NCBI GenBank assembly: GCA_913043285.1
Contig: CAJWML010000020.1
Span: forward strand, 1-64,000
DNA length: 64,000 bases
Direction of reading: 5' to 3'
DNA from: CAKZNE01 sp002695025
GTDB lineage: Bacteria > Bacteroidota > Bacteroidia > Flavobacteriales > Schleiferiaceae
Below the pieces are notes generated by a model. It was not told where the DNA came from. It did not search any database and saw only the letters and a list, made by a program, of their open reading frames with translations. Position numbers and translations under genes: made by a program. This document shows positions 16,503 to 25,276 of the stretch, one piece after another (position 1 is the stretch's first letter; every line of letters begins with the position of its first letter).

Positions 16503-17642
16503 TTACTCAAAACTTTCTTTCAATATCACGGTACCGCTATCCATAGCTTTTTCACCACGCGCAAAAACCTCGGTGAGGTTCAGGTCGTCATCAAAGCAGC
16601 AGAGATCGGCATCCATGCCTACGCCAATGCGACCTTTGTTCTTGAGGCCGAGATTGGCAGCGGGATTGGTGGTAATGATCTTAAAGGCTTCGGAAATATC
16701 CACCCCGCCTTTTTGCACCAGGTCTACTACTTCGGCCAGGTTCCGGTTTACCGGAGCTTTGCGGAAACCGATGAAGTTGCCGTCTTCATCCAGTTTGTCC
16801 AGCCCGGCATTGCCGTCACTGCTGAAGGTCATCTTTTCAATGGGCACGCCTTTCTCCAAAGCGTACAGTACGGATTTGTAGGGATCAGTGTATTTGGAGG
16901 CTCCGGTGGTGATATCGATCATACCTCCCAGTTGAGCAAACCTGATGGCCTCTTCAAAGAGCTCTTTGGTACGCCCTACGTGGGTGGGTGAAATATTTTC
17001 AATGGGGAACTGGTGTTCTTCCACAATTTTGAAAAGCACATCCATTTTGGATTGGAGGTTCCCCAGGTGGAGGTGCAGTATGCCTTTTTTACCCCCTATC
17101 ATGCCGCCTACGCGTACCTGACGCAAAAGACGGAGGAGATCCAGGTCGGTAGGATAGGAGGAGCGGATATCGGTTATAGCGATCTTACAGCCGAGTACTT
17201 TATCGATGAAGATCATTTCATCCTGCACGTTTTCCATGATGTGAACGGGGTCCAGGCCGTAATAACCGGTGTACATATAGGCGCTGATGCCTTCCGCTTC
17301 CAGGGCTTTTACCTTGGCGTAGAGGCTCTTGATACTGCGGGTGGAACCATCGGTACCCAACAGACCTACTGCGGTAGTGGTACCGCAGGCAATGAGCTCG
17401 GTTACCTTGATCTCGGGTGTCATGGAGGCAAAGCCGCGTTTGCCACCCGCACCTATCACGTGCACGTGCTGGTCGATAAAACCAGGCGTTACGATCTTGC
17501 CCTGGGCATCCCAGGTATCACTGATACCGTTGTGTGAATCAATAGTATCCGAAATGGCGAGTATTTGACCACCACCCAGCAGCAGGTCTTTCTTACCCTG
17601 CTTTTCCGGGGCGTAAACGGTGGCGTTTTTAATGAGAAGCAT
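16503..17642 (-). CDS. iadA: Isoaspartyl dipeptidase (beta-aspartyl peptidase)
   Basis: A 379-aa amidohydrolase-superfamily enzyme matching IadA (E. coli enzyme about 390 aa). It hydrolyses dipeptides with an N-terminal isoaspartyl (beta-linked) residue. The binuclear zinc site is complete: His59 and His61 in DQHVHV, Lys153 (GCKIAI, position of the carbamylated lysine), His192 in LHLG, His221 in PTHVGR and Asp276 in SSDGNAG. VVGLLGTD-like residues near 92-98 also fit. No signal peptide, so it is cytoplasmic and needs substrate import. The gene lies 1 base after dcuC and 10 before a porin gene, within one operon. Confidence 0.93.
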   Translation of the reverse strand: MLLIKNATVYAPEKQGKKDLLLGGGQILAISDTIDSHNGISDTWDAQGKIVTPGFIDQHVHVIGAGGKRGFASMTPEIKVTELIACGTTTAVGLLGTDGSTRSIKSLYAKVKALEAEGISAYMYTGYYGLDPVHIMENVQDEMIFIDKVLGCKIAITDIRSSYPTDLDLLRLLRQVRVGGMIGGKKGILHLHLGNLQSKMDVLFKIVEEHQFPIENISPTHVGRTKELFEEAIRFAQLGGMIDITTGASKYTDPYKSVLYALEKGVPIEKMTFSSDGNAGLDKLDEDGNFIGFRKAPVNRNLAEVVDLVQKGGVDISEAFKIITTNPAANLGLKNKGRIGVGMDADLCCFDDDLNLTEVFARGEKAMDSGTVILKESFE

Positions 17643-17643
17643 A

Positions 17644-19008
17644 TTAAATGTAATGATAGATTAGCATCACCACCAGGGCCACGCCCAGCGGGATTATGTT
17701 TCGTTTGACTATTTGCAGAGTGGTTACTTCAGCTATTTCAGCGGTGGCGATCAACACTCCGGCTACCGGTGAAACGGTACGCCCCATGGAGGCCGCCAGG
17801 TTCATCGGCAGGATGATGGAGGTGCTCTTTACACCCAGCTTGGTGGCGATATCCGGCACCAGGGGTGCAAAGGCAAAGAAGGCGGCATTGCCACTGCCCA
17901 TCAGCATGGAGGCCAGGAAGATCATGATGGTCATTACCACCCCTATACCGATGGCTTCAAAGCCAAGGTGCTGGGAAATATACACCAGTCCTTCAATGAA
18001 CTCCAGGGCAATGAGCCCTTTGGCGAACATGTCGGCCGCAATGATGAGGGTTACCACGGTTTTAAAGATGTTGCCCATCCCGTTCCAGAAGGTACTCAGC
18101 GACTGCATGGTGGCTTTGATGTTGCGCGTACGCACCAATTCAAAGATCAGCGCCACAAAGAGGCTGATGAACATAGCGGTAGTCGTGTCCAGCAAAACGG
18201 GTACATCCAAAACCTGGAAGAGGTTGGAGAAGATGATCAGCAGCACCAGCGGCAATACGGGAATGATGGCGTAGATCAGGGGTGCCTTCACTTCCTTTTT
18301 TTCTTTTTTCTCCACTTCTTCGGCTCCCCGGTCGTCCTTTTTATCAAAGTGGCGGTTCACAAAATAATAGCATACGGCCACCACTATGGACAATGGAATA
18401 ACCAGGGGTATCTGGTGTTCCACAAAGTAATTGATGGAATTTTCCCCGGAAATGCTCACCGCACTGGCGGTAATGGCGGAAGCGGGACCAATCCCGAAAG
18501 CGGTACAGGCGGTGATCACAGATACTGCGGATAACCGGCTGACACCGATATTCAGAAGAATAGGGTAGACCGAAGCCATTAACAGCAAGCCGAGACCCGC
18601 AGCAGAAGGGATGCACACAAAGAGCACCTGCCCGATGGGTATAACGGCTGCCGCGGTTATATGCGGATACTTCCGCAGCAGGCGCAGCGGTTTCATGGCG
18701 ATGTGCACCAGGGCATCCGAAGCGCCTATCTTGTCAATATAAGCCACAAAACCACCGATGGCCATGATCATCAGACCTACCCCGGCATTGGTCTCGCTGA
18801 ACGATTCCTTGATATAGCGGAAGAAGTCCAGGCCGGTAGCCCCGGTGGAGCGGTTCAGCGCAGGCAGTTCAAACTGAAATGCCCAGGCTAATACCAACAT
18901 CACCAGGCCCGCAATAAGCAGTACCGCATGGGGGTAATATTTTTTCAATAGCAGCCTGGCTACTATCGCGATTACCACAACGGCTATGATGGGGCCTGTA
19001 AAATCCAT
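17644..19008 (-). CDS. dcuC: DcuC-type C4-dicarboxylate transporter
   Basis: A 454-aa integral membrane protein with about 12 hydrophobic segments; length and pattern match DcuC (E. coli 461 aa). Recognisable blocks are IMAIGGFVAYIDKIGASDAL, the Pro-rich FVCIPSAAGLGLL re-entrant region, TACTAFGIGPASAITASAV, and near the C-terminus MNLAASMGRTVSPVAGV. A charged cytoplasmic loop (EEVEKKEKKEVKAP, about 230-245) divides the halves. Family members exchange or export fumarate, succinate, malate and aspartate. In front of iadA it could import aspartyl compounds or export the dicarboxylate made from aspartate. Confidence 0.88.
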   Translation of the reverse strand: MDFTGPIIAVVVIAIVARLLLKKYYPHAVLLIAGLVMLVLAWAFQFELPALNRSTGATGLDFFRYIKESFSETNAGVGLMIMAIGGFVAYIDKIGASDALVHIAMKPLRLLRKYPHITAAAVIPIGQVLFVCIPSAAGLGLLLMASVYPILLNIGVSRLSAVSVITACTAFGIGPASAITASAVSISGENSINYFVEHQIPLVIPLSIVVAVCYYFVNRHFDKKDDRGAEEVEKKEKKEVKAPLIYAIIPVLPLVLLIIFSNLFQVLDVPVLLDTTTAMFISLFVALIFELVRTRNIKATMQSLSTFWNGMGNIFKTVVTLIIAADMFAKGLIALEFIEGLVYISQHLGFEAIGIGVVMTIMIFLASMLMGSGNAAFFAFAPLVPDIATKLGVKSTSIILPMNLAASMGRTVSPVAGVLIATAEIAEVTTLQIVKRNIIPLGVALVVMLIYHYI

Positions 19009-19030
19009 GGATCCTTGGTGCTTACGTTAC

Positions 19031-19978
19031 TTAAAAAGGTGAACCATCAATCCTGGTTCCGGGGGAGAACAGAAGGGCGGTATTTTCACCGTGCTGTTCA
19101 AACTCACCGGTAAGATCGGGATTACGGGTATAGGATTCATTGGGGTTGTTGGAAAGCGGCTCGATGTCAAAAGTGAGGATCACGTTGCCGTTGGCATCTT
19201 TCAGGGTCATGATGTCCCCGGCATTGTTGAGGTTCAGGTCGCCACTCGTTGAGGTTTGTACAAGGGCTCCGCCAAAAGTGCCATTAGGGTTACCACCACC
19301 AAATATCACCAGGGCTTTACCACCAGGTATGATGGTGCCGGTTGGGATCTTATGATTGGGCGTTCCGGTAGCCAGGTTTTCATCATCGTAAACCTCCCAG
19401 CCACTTACATCAAGGGGTTGGGTGGACAGGTTTACGAATTCCAGAAATTCATCTTCATTCTGGGCATAAGATCCGTTACCGTTGGCATCACCTTCAAGAC
19501 CACTGTTGGAAGGGTCGTACAATATTTCATTGAGAATGAGTTGGGGAGTTTGCACCACATCGTCATCCTCAATAAAAAGACTCACACTGGTGCCGGCATC
19601 AAAACGGCCTCCGCTGGCACTTTCAATACCAATCTGAATGGTTTCATTGCCTTCTTCCAGTTCATCCTGTACCGCAGTGATGGTTACCGTTTTGGTGATC
19701 TCACCAGCCGCAAAGGTCACAGCGGTGGTGCTGATGTTGTAGTCCACACCGTTGCCTTCCGCATTACCGGAGAGACTAAGGTTTACCGTTACTTCCTGTT
19801 CGGAACTGGCCGAAAGATTAATGGCAATATCCGTACTTCCGTTGTCTTCAGTTATAGCGGTAACGGGGGAGTTAAGCGTTATTTCAGGGCCGCCCAGCGA
19901 GTCGTCCACATCATCGGTCTCGCAGGACACCGCAGCTCCACACAGCAAGGCTGCGCCTAATATTTTGTTGAATTTCAT
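19031..19978 (-). CDS. Lipoprotein with Calx-beta and lamin-tail domains
   Basis: From the ATG at 19976-19978 the protein has 315 aa and starts MKFNKILGAALLCGAAVSC, a lipoprotein signal with Cys19; the longer open frame to 20101 has no signal and overlaps the upstream gene. A Calx-beta domain follows (about 35-140, ending in LFIEDDD), then a lamin-tail domain (about 147-300: LILNEILYDPSNSGLEGD, DEFLEFVN, KALVIFGGGN, NPNESYTRNPD). Lamin-tail domains in bacteria are extracellular and often sit in secreted nucleases or phosphatases, but no catalytic domain is present here. The lamin-tail part is clearly related to the neighbour at 20007-21104, from which it is 28 bases away. Confidence 0.82.
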   Translation of the reverse strand: MKFNKILGAALLCGAAVSCETDDVDDSLGGPEITLNSPVTAITEDNGSTDIAINLSASSEQEVTVNLSLSGNAEGNGVDYNISTTAVTFAAGEITKTVTITAVQDELEEGNETIQIGIESASGGRFDAGTSVSLFIEDDDVVQTPQLILNEILYDPSNSGLEGDANGNGSYAQNEDEFLEFVNLSTQPLDVSGWEVYDDENLATGTPNHKIPTGTIIPGGKALVIFGGGNPNGTFGGALVQTSTSGDLNLNNAGDIMTLKDANGNVILTFDIEPLSNNPNESYTRNPDLTGEFEQHGENTALLFSPGTRIDGSPF

Positions 19979-20006
19979 ACAATATATTTTTTGGGTAAAA
20001 ACCGGC

Positions 20007-21104
20007 TTACAGCTTACTAAAGCGTGCCATGAAATCTTCCTGGCCGGAATCAGCTTTGAGGATGTAAATACCCTTTTGCAAGTTAGCCACAGAAATTCCA
20101 TTCTGAAGGTCTTCGGTCTGCATCAACAGCTGTCCGGAAAGATTAAAGATCTTCACATGGCTCAGGTTGGCAGGCCCATTTATAAAAAGTTTGTCGTTAG
20201 CCGGATTGGGATACACCGCAAGAGAGGTAGTTACCGGCTCATTTAAACCGATGTTCTGGTTGGTAATGGTTACCTCGGCTGAATCTGAAATACCGGTACC
20301 ATCATTAGCGGTGGCAGTTACCCAGACCGTTCCATTACCGGTGGCCGTCAATAAGCCGCTGGCTGAAACGGTGGCTACCACATTTCCGGCCGGCACCGAC
20401 CAGCTTACGGTAGTGTCATCGGCAAAGGTGGGCATTACGATAGCTTCCATTTGCAGGGTGCCTCCGGGGGTGGAGATGGTACTTGCACCTCCCTGACCCT
20501 GCACGGAAATATCCATTACCACAAACACGGTATCAAAGGGAGTTCCGTCAATTTTGGTTCCGGGGGAGAAAAGGATAGGTGTATTGTCCGCATGCTGCTC
20601 AAACAAACCGGTAATATCCGGATTACGGGTGTACGATTCATTGGGGTTATTGGAAAGGGCGTCTGAATCAAAGGTTAGGACGGTTTGTCCGTTGGGGTCC
20701 TTGATCAGGATCACTTCTCCGGAATTGTTGAGGTTCATACCTACTGCACTATCGGTTTTCAGCACTACAGCATTGCCAAAGGAGCCGGTAAGGGTGCCGC
20801 CACCAAAAACTACCAGGGCACCGCCCGGGGGAACCCAGGTGCCGGCAGGTATTACGTAGCGTAACTGTCCACCGTTGGCTACGGAGTCATCCCAGATCTC
20901 GTAACCACTGGCGTCAAAATTAGTGGTACTGGTGTTGTAGAATTCAATAAAGGAGTCTTCCTCCTGATCGTAAACGCCATCACCGTTGGCGTCACCTTCC
21001 AGCATGTCGTTGGAAGGATCGTAAAGTACCTCGTTAATAATCAGCTGGCCTGACATGGACAGGCAGGCGAATAAAATACAGCAAAGGGTGTAGTATTTTC
21101 TCAT
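20007..21104 (-). CDS. Secreted lamin-tail and Ig-like domain protein with T9SS tail
   Basis: A 365-aa protein with a signal peptide (about 1-19, ending MSGQ), a lamin-tail domain directly after it (LIINEVLYDPSNDMLEGD to NPNESYTRNPD, about 20-165), an Ig-like/BIG2-type domain (about 190-282, with ATVSASGLLTATGNGTVWVT) and a type A T9SS sorting domain (about 290-365, LAVYPNPANDK). It is the first gene of the minus-strand operon, divergent from the MocR-type regulator 125 bases away. The lamin-tail part is a paralogue of that in the next gene, so one arose by duplication and each then received a different anchor: a lipid here absent, a T9SS tail here present. Confidence 0.85.
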   Translation of the reverse strand: MRKYYTLCCILFACLSMSGQLIINEVLYDPSNDMLEGDANGDGVYDQEEDSFIEFYNTSTTNFDASGYEIWDDSVANGGQLRYVIPAGTWVPPGGALVVFGGGTLTGSFGNAVVLKTDSAVGMNLNNSGEVILIKDPNGQTVLTFDSDALSNNPNESYTRNPDITGLFEQHADNTPILFSPGTKIDGTPFDTVFVVMDISVQGQGGASTISTPGGTLQMEAIVMPTFADDTTVSWSVPAGNVVATVSASGLLTATGNGTVWVTATANDGTGISDSAEVTITNQNIGLNEPVTTSLAVYPNPANDKLFINGPANLSHVKIFNLSGQLLMQTEDLQNGISVANLQKGIYILKADSGQEDFMARFSKL

Positions 21105-21229
21105 AGTCGTTAAGTTTAAAAGAATAAAGGAGTGTTATGTGCTGAGAATAAATTCTCAAAGTCTCTACGAAGGAATTTTATTTGTGACTACCTTTAGCAT
21201 ACCAATTATCTATTTTTAAGAATACCAAT

Positions 21230-22732
21230 TTGGAAACCGTATTAGAACGAATAGCCAAAAACTTTGAAGCGAAAACGCTCCGGCACAAATCCAGGAACAA
21301 GTCCTTACGCCTGTACCAGCGTCTGTACAACCTACTGAAAGACTCCATCATTAACAATGACATTCCGGGGGATACGGTGCTGCCGGCTACCCGTATTCTG
21401 GCCGATGCCCTGGAGCTTTCACGAAGCACGGTAAACCGGGCGTATGAGCTGCTTAGGCTGGAAGGGTACATTGATTCCTATAAAGGTTCCGGTCATGTAG
21501 TGCGCCAGATCCACCAGGATATTCTACCCCCCAAAAAAGAGGGCCGGGAAGAAGGCCGGTACCCGGAATTATCGGAAACAGGGCAATCGTTCCTGAAGAA
21601 CGTATCGCTGATCAACAGTACGGATGATAAGAGTATTGCCTTCCGGCCCGGGCTTCCACCGCTGGATATTTTCCCGGTGAAGGACTGGAAGAACCTATCC
21701 AATCTCTATTGGCGGTACATCAAATCCTCTGCGCTTTCCTATTCGCCTTCTTCGGGCATCGATCAGTTGAAGCGCAACATTGCGAATTACATCAACCTGA
21801 GCCGCAACATCAAATGCGACCCACGGCAGATATTCATCGTTTCCGGTTCATTACAGTCCTTGTACCTGGTGGGTAATACGGTACTCAATCCCGGGGATTC
21901 CGTTATCATGGAAAATCCCACTTTCCCTAACGTGCACTCCATTTTCCGAAGCCTGCGCGCCAACATACAAGCGGTAGGCATTGATGAACAGGGACTGAGC
22001 CTGGAGCAGCTCCGCACGTTGAAACCAGATAGGACCAAGTTGCTGCATTGTACACCTTCCTGCCATTACCCCAGCGGGGTGCGGATGAGTGTGGAGCGCA
22101 GGAAGGCGTTGCTGGAATGGGCTTCTGAGAACGAAACTTTCATCATTGAGAACGATTACGAGCACGAGGTGCATAACTACCGTGATCAGTCACCTTCGCT
22201 ATTCAGCCTGGATAAAGAAGAGCGTGTCATTTACCTGAGCACTTTTAACCGGCTGTTACATCCTTCCATCCGGTTGGGGTATATGGTAGTGCCGCTGTAC
22301 CTGCTGGATGCGGTGGAAGCCCTGCTCAAGCATTCACACCGTTTTGTTCCTCCATCGGTACAGGTGGTGATGAACCAGTTCATTGAAAAGCATCACCTGC
22401 ATAATCATGTAAAAAAGGTTATTGAGGTGGCCGAGGAGCGGGAGCAGCTTTTTGTCAAGACCTTTGAGGAAGCTTTTCAGGGTAAGGTCAGGCTTCACCA
22501 CAATACGATCAGGAGCCTGCATATACTGGCGGAGATCCCTCCCGGCCGGGACGACCGTGACGTAGTGAATGCCTTTGCCCGGCACAATATCATCGTACAC
22601 TCCTACAGCAAGTGTTTTACTTCAGAGCCCAAGAAGCAGGGCTTTATTATGGGGTATTCCTCGGTACGGGCGCCTATCATCCGCAAAAAAGTACAGCAGA
22701 TGGCCCGATTATACCATTCTTCTTTTTCCTGA
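21230..22732 (+). CDS. MocR-type regulator (GntR HTH plus aminotransferase-like domain) lacking the PLP lysine
   Basis: A 500-aa protein starting at TTG 21230; no ATG lies between it and the upstream in-frame stop. Residues about 25-92 are a GntR winged helix (GDTVLPATRILADALELSRS), and 135-495 an aminotransferase class I/II fold (YSPSSG, ENPTFPNV, PSCHYPSG, IIENDYEHEV). Asp309, which holds the PLP pyridine nitrogen in the family, is kept, as is the arginine in PSIRLGY (Arg347). However, where MocR proteins have Lys in the TFSK motif, this protein reads STFNRLLHP, placing Arg341 at the PLP-lysine position. It probably controls the divergent operon and/or the two genes behind it, binding a cofactor or amino acid without the usual Schiff base. 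Confidence 0.87.
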   Translation: METVLERIAKNFEAKTLRHKSRNKSLRLYQRLYNLLKDSIINNDIPGDTVLPATRILADALELSRSTVNRAYELLRLEGYIDSYKGSGHVVRQIHQDILPPKKEGREEGRYPELSETGQSFLKNVSLINSTDDKSIAFRPGLPPLDIFPVKDWKNLSNLYWRYIKSSALSYSPSSGIDQLKRNIANYINLSRNIKCDPRQIFIVSGSLQSLYLVGNTVLNPGDSVIMENPTFPNVHSIFRSLRANIQAVGIDEQGLSLEQLRTLKPDRTKLLHCTPSCHYPSGVRMSVERRKALLEWASENETFIIENDYEHEVHNYRDQSPSLFSLDKEERVIYLSTFNRLLHPSIRLGYMVVPLYLLDAVEALLKHSHRFVPPSVQVVMNQFIEKHHLHNHVKKVIEVAEEREQLFVKTFEEAFQGKVRLHHNTIRSLHILAEIPPGRDDRDVVNAFARHNIIVHSYSKCFTSEPKKQGFIMGYSSVRAPIIRKKVQQMARLYHSSFS

Positions 22733-22816
22733 TATTGGTATGTTGAAATTAATAAGATTGGTATGTTTTTATAGTGCGGTTATCCTGATACTTTTACACA
22801 TTCCGAAATTTGCAGA

Positions 22817-23740
22817 ATGATCCGATTGTACTCCATATTAGCTGCAGTGGTCTTGCTGTGGGCCTGTGACAACCCTAAAAAAATCGGGCAGGAACCCGAT
22901 GAGCCGGATACTACGGAACTCAGCCTTACGGGTACGGGGGACTTTAACTTCAATTCCTATTCACCTCTGAGCGACATGCCGGTGCGTATCTTTTACCATA
23001 TACCGGAAAAAGCTATGAGTCATTCAGCTGCCCTGATGGTATTCCACGGGGCCGGGAGGGATGCGAAAGAAAGCCGTGATGCTTTGATCGCCAAATCCAA
23101 TCAGTTCCAGGTGGTAATCATCGTGCCGGAATTTTCCAATGAATACTATCGCGGCAGTGATGCCTACAACCTGGGAAATATATTTACGGATGGTGATCGC
23201 CCCTCTGCAGAAACCCTGAACCCGGAAGAGGAATGGACCTTTTCCATCATTGATCCGCTTTTTGATTTTTTCCGCGAAAAAACCGGGCTTGTAAGCGATG
23301 AGTATGATGTGTTTGGTCATTCTGCCGGTGCCCAGTTTGCGCATCGCTTCCTGTTCTTTAAGCCCGATGCCCGGCATAAGCGCGTGGTTTCAGCCTCAGC
23401 CGGCTGGTATACCATGCCAGACCCGAGTGTTAACTTTCCTTACGGCTTAAAGAAAAGTCCTTTGGAAAGTAGCAGCCTCCAAACCGTTTTTGCCGCTCCG
23501 CTTACGGTTATCGTAGGCTTAAAGGATAACGACCCGAATGCATCCAGCCTGCGGCACAACAGCCAGGCCGATGCCCAGGGTGATGACCGCCTGGAACGTG
23601 CCCAGTATTTTTACTATCAAAGCCTGCAACTGGCGCAAACGGCTAATCTTGATTTTGGCTGGAAGTACCAGTCGCTACCCAATGTGGATCACGATTTCAA
23701 CGCCACTTCCACCGCTGCGGCTAACATTTTATACAAATAA
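22817..23740 (+). CDS. Lipoprotein alpha/beta hydrolase (esterase/peptidase-like)
   Basis: A 307-aa protein with a lipoprotein-type signal (LLWAC, Cys17) and an acidic linker before an alpha/beta hydrolase domain (about 48-305). Visible features: LMVFHGAGRD near the oxyanion hole, DVFGHSAGAQFAHR with the nucleophile Ser in GHSAG, a candidate acid in VGLKDND, and a candidate His in NVDHDF near the C-terminus. Resembles polyhydroxybutyrate-depolymerase-like hydrolases; the substrate is not readable. It is followed after 6 bases by the DASS symporter gene, so the two are probably co-transcribed, likely under the MocR-type regulator 84 bases upstream. Confidence 0.8.
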   Translation: MIRLYSILAAVVLLWACDNPKKIGQEPDEPDTTELSLTGTGDFNFNSYSPLSDMPVRIFYHIPEKAMSHSAALMVFHGAGRDAKESRDALIAKSNQFQVVIIVPEFSNEYYRGSDAYNLGNIFTDGDRPSAETLNPEEEWTFSIIDPLFDFFREKTGLVSDEYDVFGHSAGAQFAHRFLFFKPDARHKRVVSASAGWYTMPDPSVNFPYGLKKSPLESSSLQTVFAAPLTVIVGLKDNDPNASSLRHNSQADAQGDDRLERAQYFYYQSLQLAQTANLDFGWKYQSLPNVDHDFNATSTAAANILYK

Positions 23741-23746
23741 CTGATC

Positions 23747-25198
23747 TTGAGATTTACGCTGAATAAAAAGACGATAGGCCTTTTTCTGGGTCCGCTTGTT
23801 TTCCTGCTCATTATGTTTGGTTTTCAACCGGAAAATATGAGTGAAGCGGCTCACGCGGTATTGGCGAGCACGGCCTGGATCGCCATCTGGTGGATCACGG
23901 AGGCCCTGCCCATGGCCGTTACCGCTTTATTGCCCATTGTGCTGTTTCCTCTCACGGGAGGCAGCGATATCAAAGCCGCTGTAAGTGGTTACAGCCATCC
24001 CTTCATATTCCTTTTTATTGGTGGGTTTATCCTGGCCATAGCCCTGGAAAAATGGTGGCTGCACAAACGCATTGCCCTGGTGATCATCAACTGGGTAGGT
24101 ACCAGTAAGCGAATGATCATCCTGGGTTTTATGCTGGCTACGGCATTCCTGTCCATGTGGATCTCCAATACCGCCACAGCGGTGATGATGTTACCCATTG
24201 GGATGGCCATCATTGAAAAGCTGCGCTCCGATACCGAAGGAAAGGAGGAGAACCGTTTTGGTACGGTGCTGATGCTGGGCATTGCCTACAGCGCTTCCAT
24301 TGGCGGTATAGCCACCCTCATCGGAACCCCGCCCAATCTGATCCTGGTGGGGATCATCCAGGAAACCTACAATGTAGACCTTTCCTTTTTCGACTGGTTC
24401 AAACTGGCCTTGCCCTTTGCCATGGTGATGCTTTTTATCTGCTGGTTTTACCTTACCCGTTTCTCTTTTGACATTGGTACGCCTTCCATTCCCGGGGGGC
24501 GTGAGGAAATACGAAAACAACTGAAAGGGTTGGGTAAAATGTCCTTTGAAGAGAAATCGGTAGCCGTGGTATTTACCCTTACCGCACTGGCGTGGATCAG
24601 TCGTTCCTACTTGCTGGAGCCGATATTACCGGCTATTGACGATACGATTATTGCCATTGCCTCGGCCGTATTGCTCTTTCTCTTACCGGCTTCTCAAAAA
24701 GGTGAAAATCTTTTGCAGTGGGACGATGCGAAGAAAATCCCGTGGGGTATTCTCCTGCTTTTTGGCGGAGGTATTTCACTGGCGGTGGCATTCGATAAAA
24801 GCGGACTGGCGGAATGGATCGGTAATCAATTTACCCTCTTTGAAGGTATGTACCTGCTGATCATCATTCTGTGCCTGGTAGCGGCCGTGAACTTCCTTAC
24901 CGAGATCACCTCCAATACCGCCACTACGGCTGTGATATTGCCTTTGCTGGCGCCACTGGCGGTAGCGGTGGATACGCATCCTTTCCTGCTGATGTCGGCA
25001 GCGGCTATTGCTGCTTCCTGTGCCTTTATGCTGCCGGTAGCTACACCACCTAATGCCCTGGTATTCGGCTCGGGGCAAATAAAAATGGAGGAGATGATGC
25101 GGGCGGGCTTCTTGCTGAACCTGATCTCTATACTGTTGATCTCGCTGCTGATCTACTTTGTGATGCCGCTGGTTTGGGATTTGCCGGTGTTGTATTGA
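23747..25198 (+). CDS. DASS-family (SLC13-type) Na+/dicarboxylate symporter
   Basis: A 483-aa membrane protein starting at TTG 23747, six bases after the upstream stop. It matches the divalent-anion:Na+ symporter family: an N-terminal WWITEALPMAVTALLPIVLF, the two sodium/substrate hairpins carrying Ser-Asn-Thr motifs (WISNTATAVMMLP, about 136-148, and ITSNTATTAVILPLLAP, about 388-404), and GTPPNLILVG plus ATPPNALVFGSG in pseudo-symmetrical positions. It should import succinate, malate, fumarate or related acids with sodium. Together with DcuC in the divergent operon, it gives the locus two unrelated dicarboxylate carriers. Confidence 0.9.
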   Translation: MRFTLNKKTIGLFLGPLVFLLIMFGFQPENMSEAAHAVLASTAWIAIWWITEALPMAVTALLPIVLFPLTGGSDIKAAVSGYSHPFIFLFIGGFILAIALEKWWLHKRIALVIINWVGTSKRMIILGFMLATAFLSMWISNTATAVMMLPIGMAIIEKLRSDTEGKEENRFGTVLMLGIAYSASIGGIATLIGTPPNLILVGIIQETYNVDLSFFDWFKLALPFAMVMLFICWFYLTRFSFDIGTPSIPGGREEIRKQLKGLGKMSFEEKSVAVVFTLTALAWISRSYLLEPILPAIDDTIIAIASAVLLFLLPASQKGENLLQWDDAKKIPWGILLLFGGGISLAVAFDKSGLAEWIGNQFTLFEGMYLLIIILCLVAAVNFLTEITSNTATTAVILPLLAPLAVAVDTHPFLLMSAAAIAASCAFMLPVATPPNALVFGSGQIKMEEMMRAGFLLNLISILLISLLIYFVMPLVWDLPVLY

Positions 25199-25276
25199 GA
25201 GTTTTCCCGAATTTACCGAAGGAAGCGTATCTCTTGGGTATTTAGCAAAACGGAACTACCTCAGATAAGACCAAAT

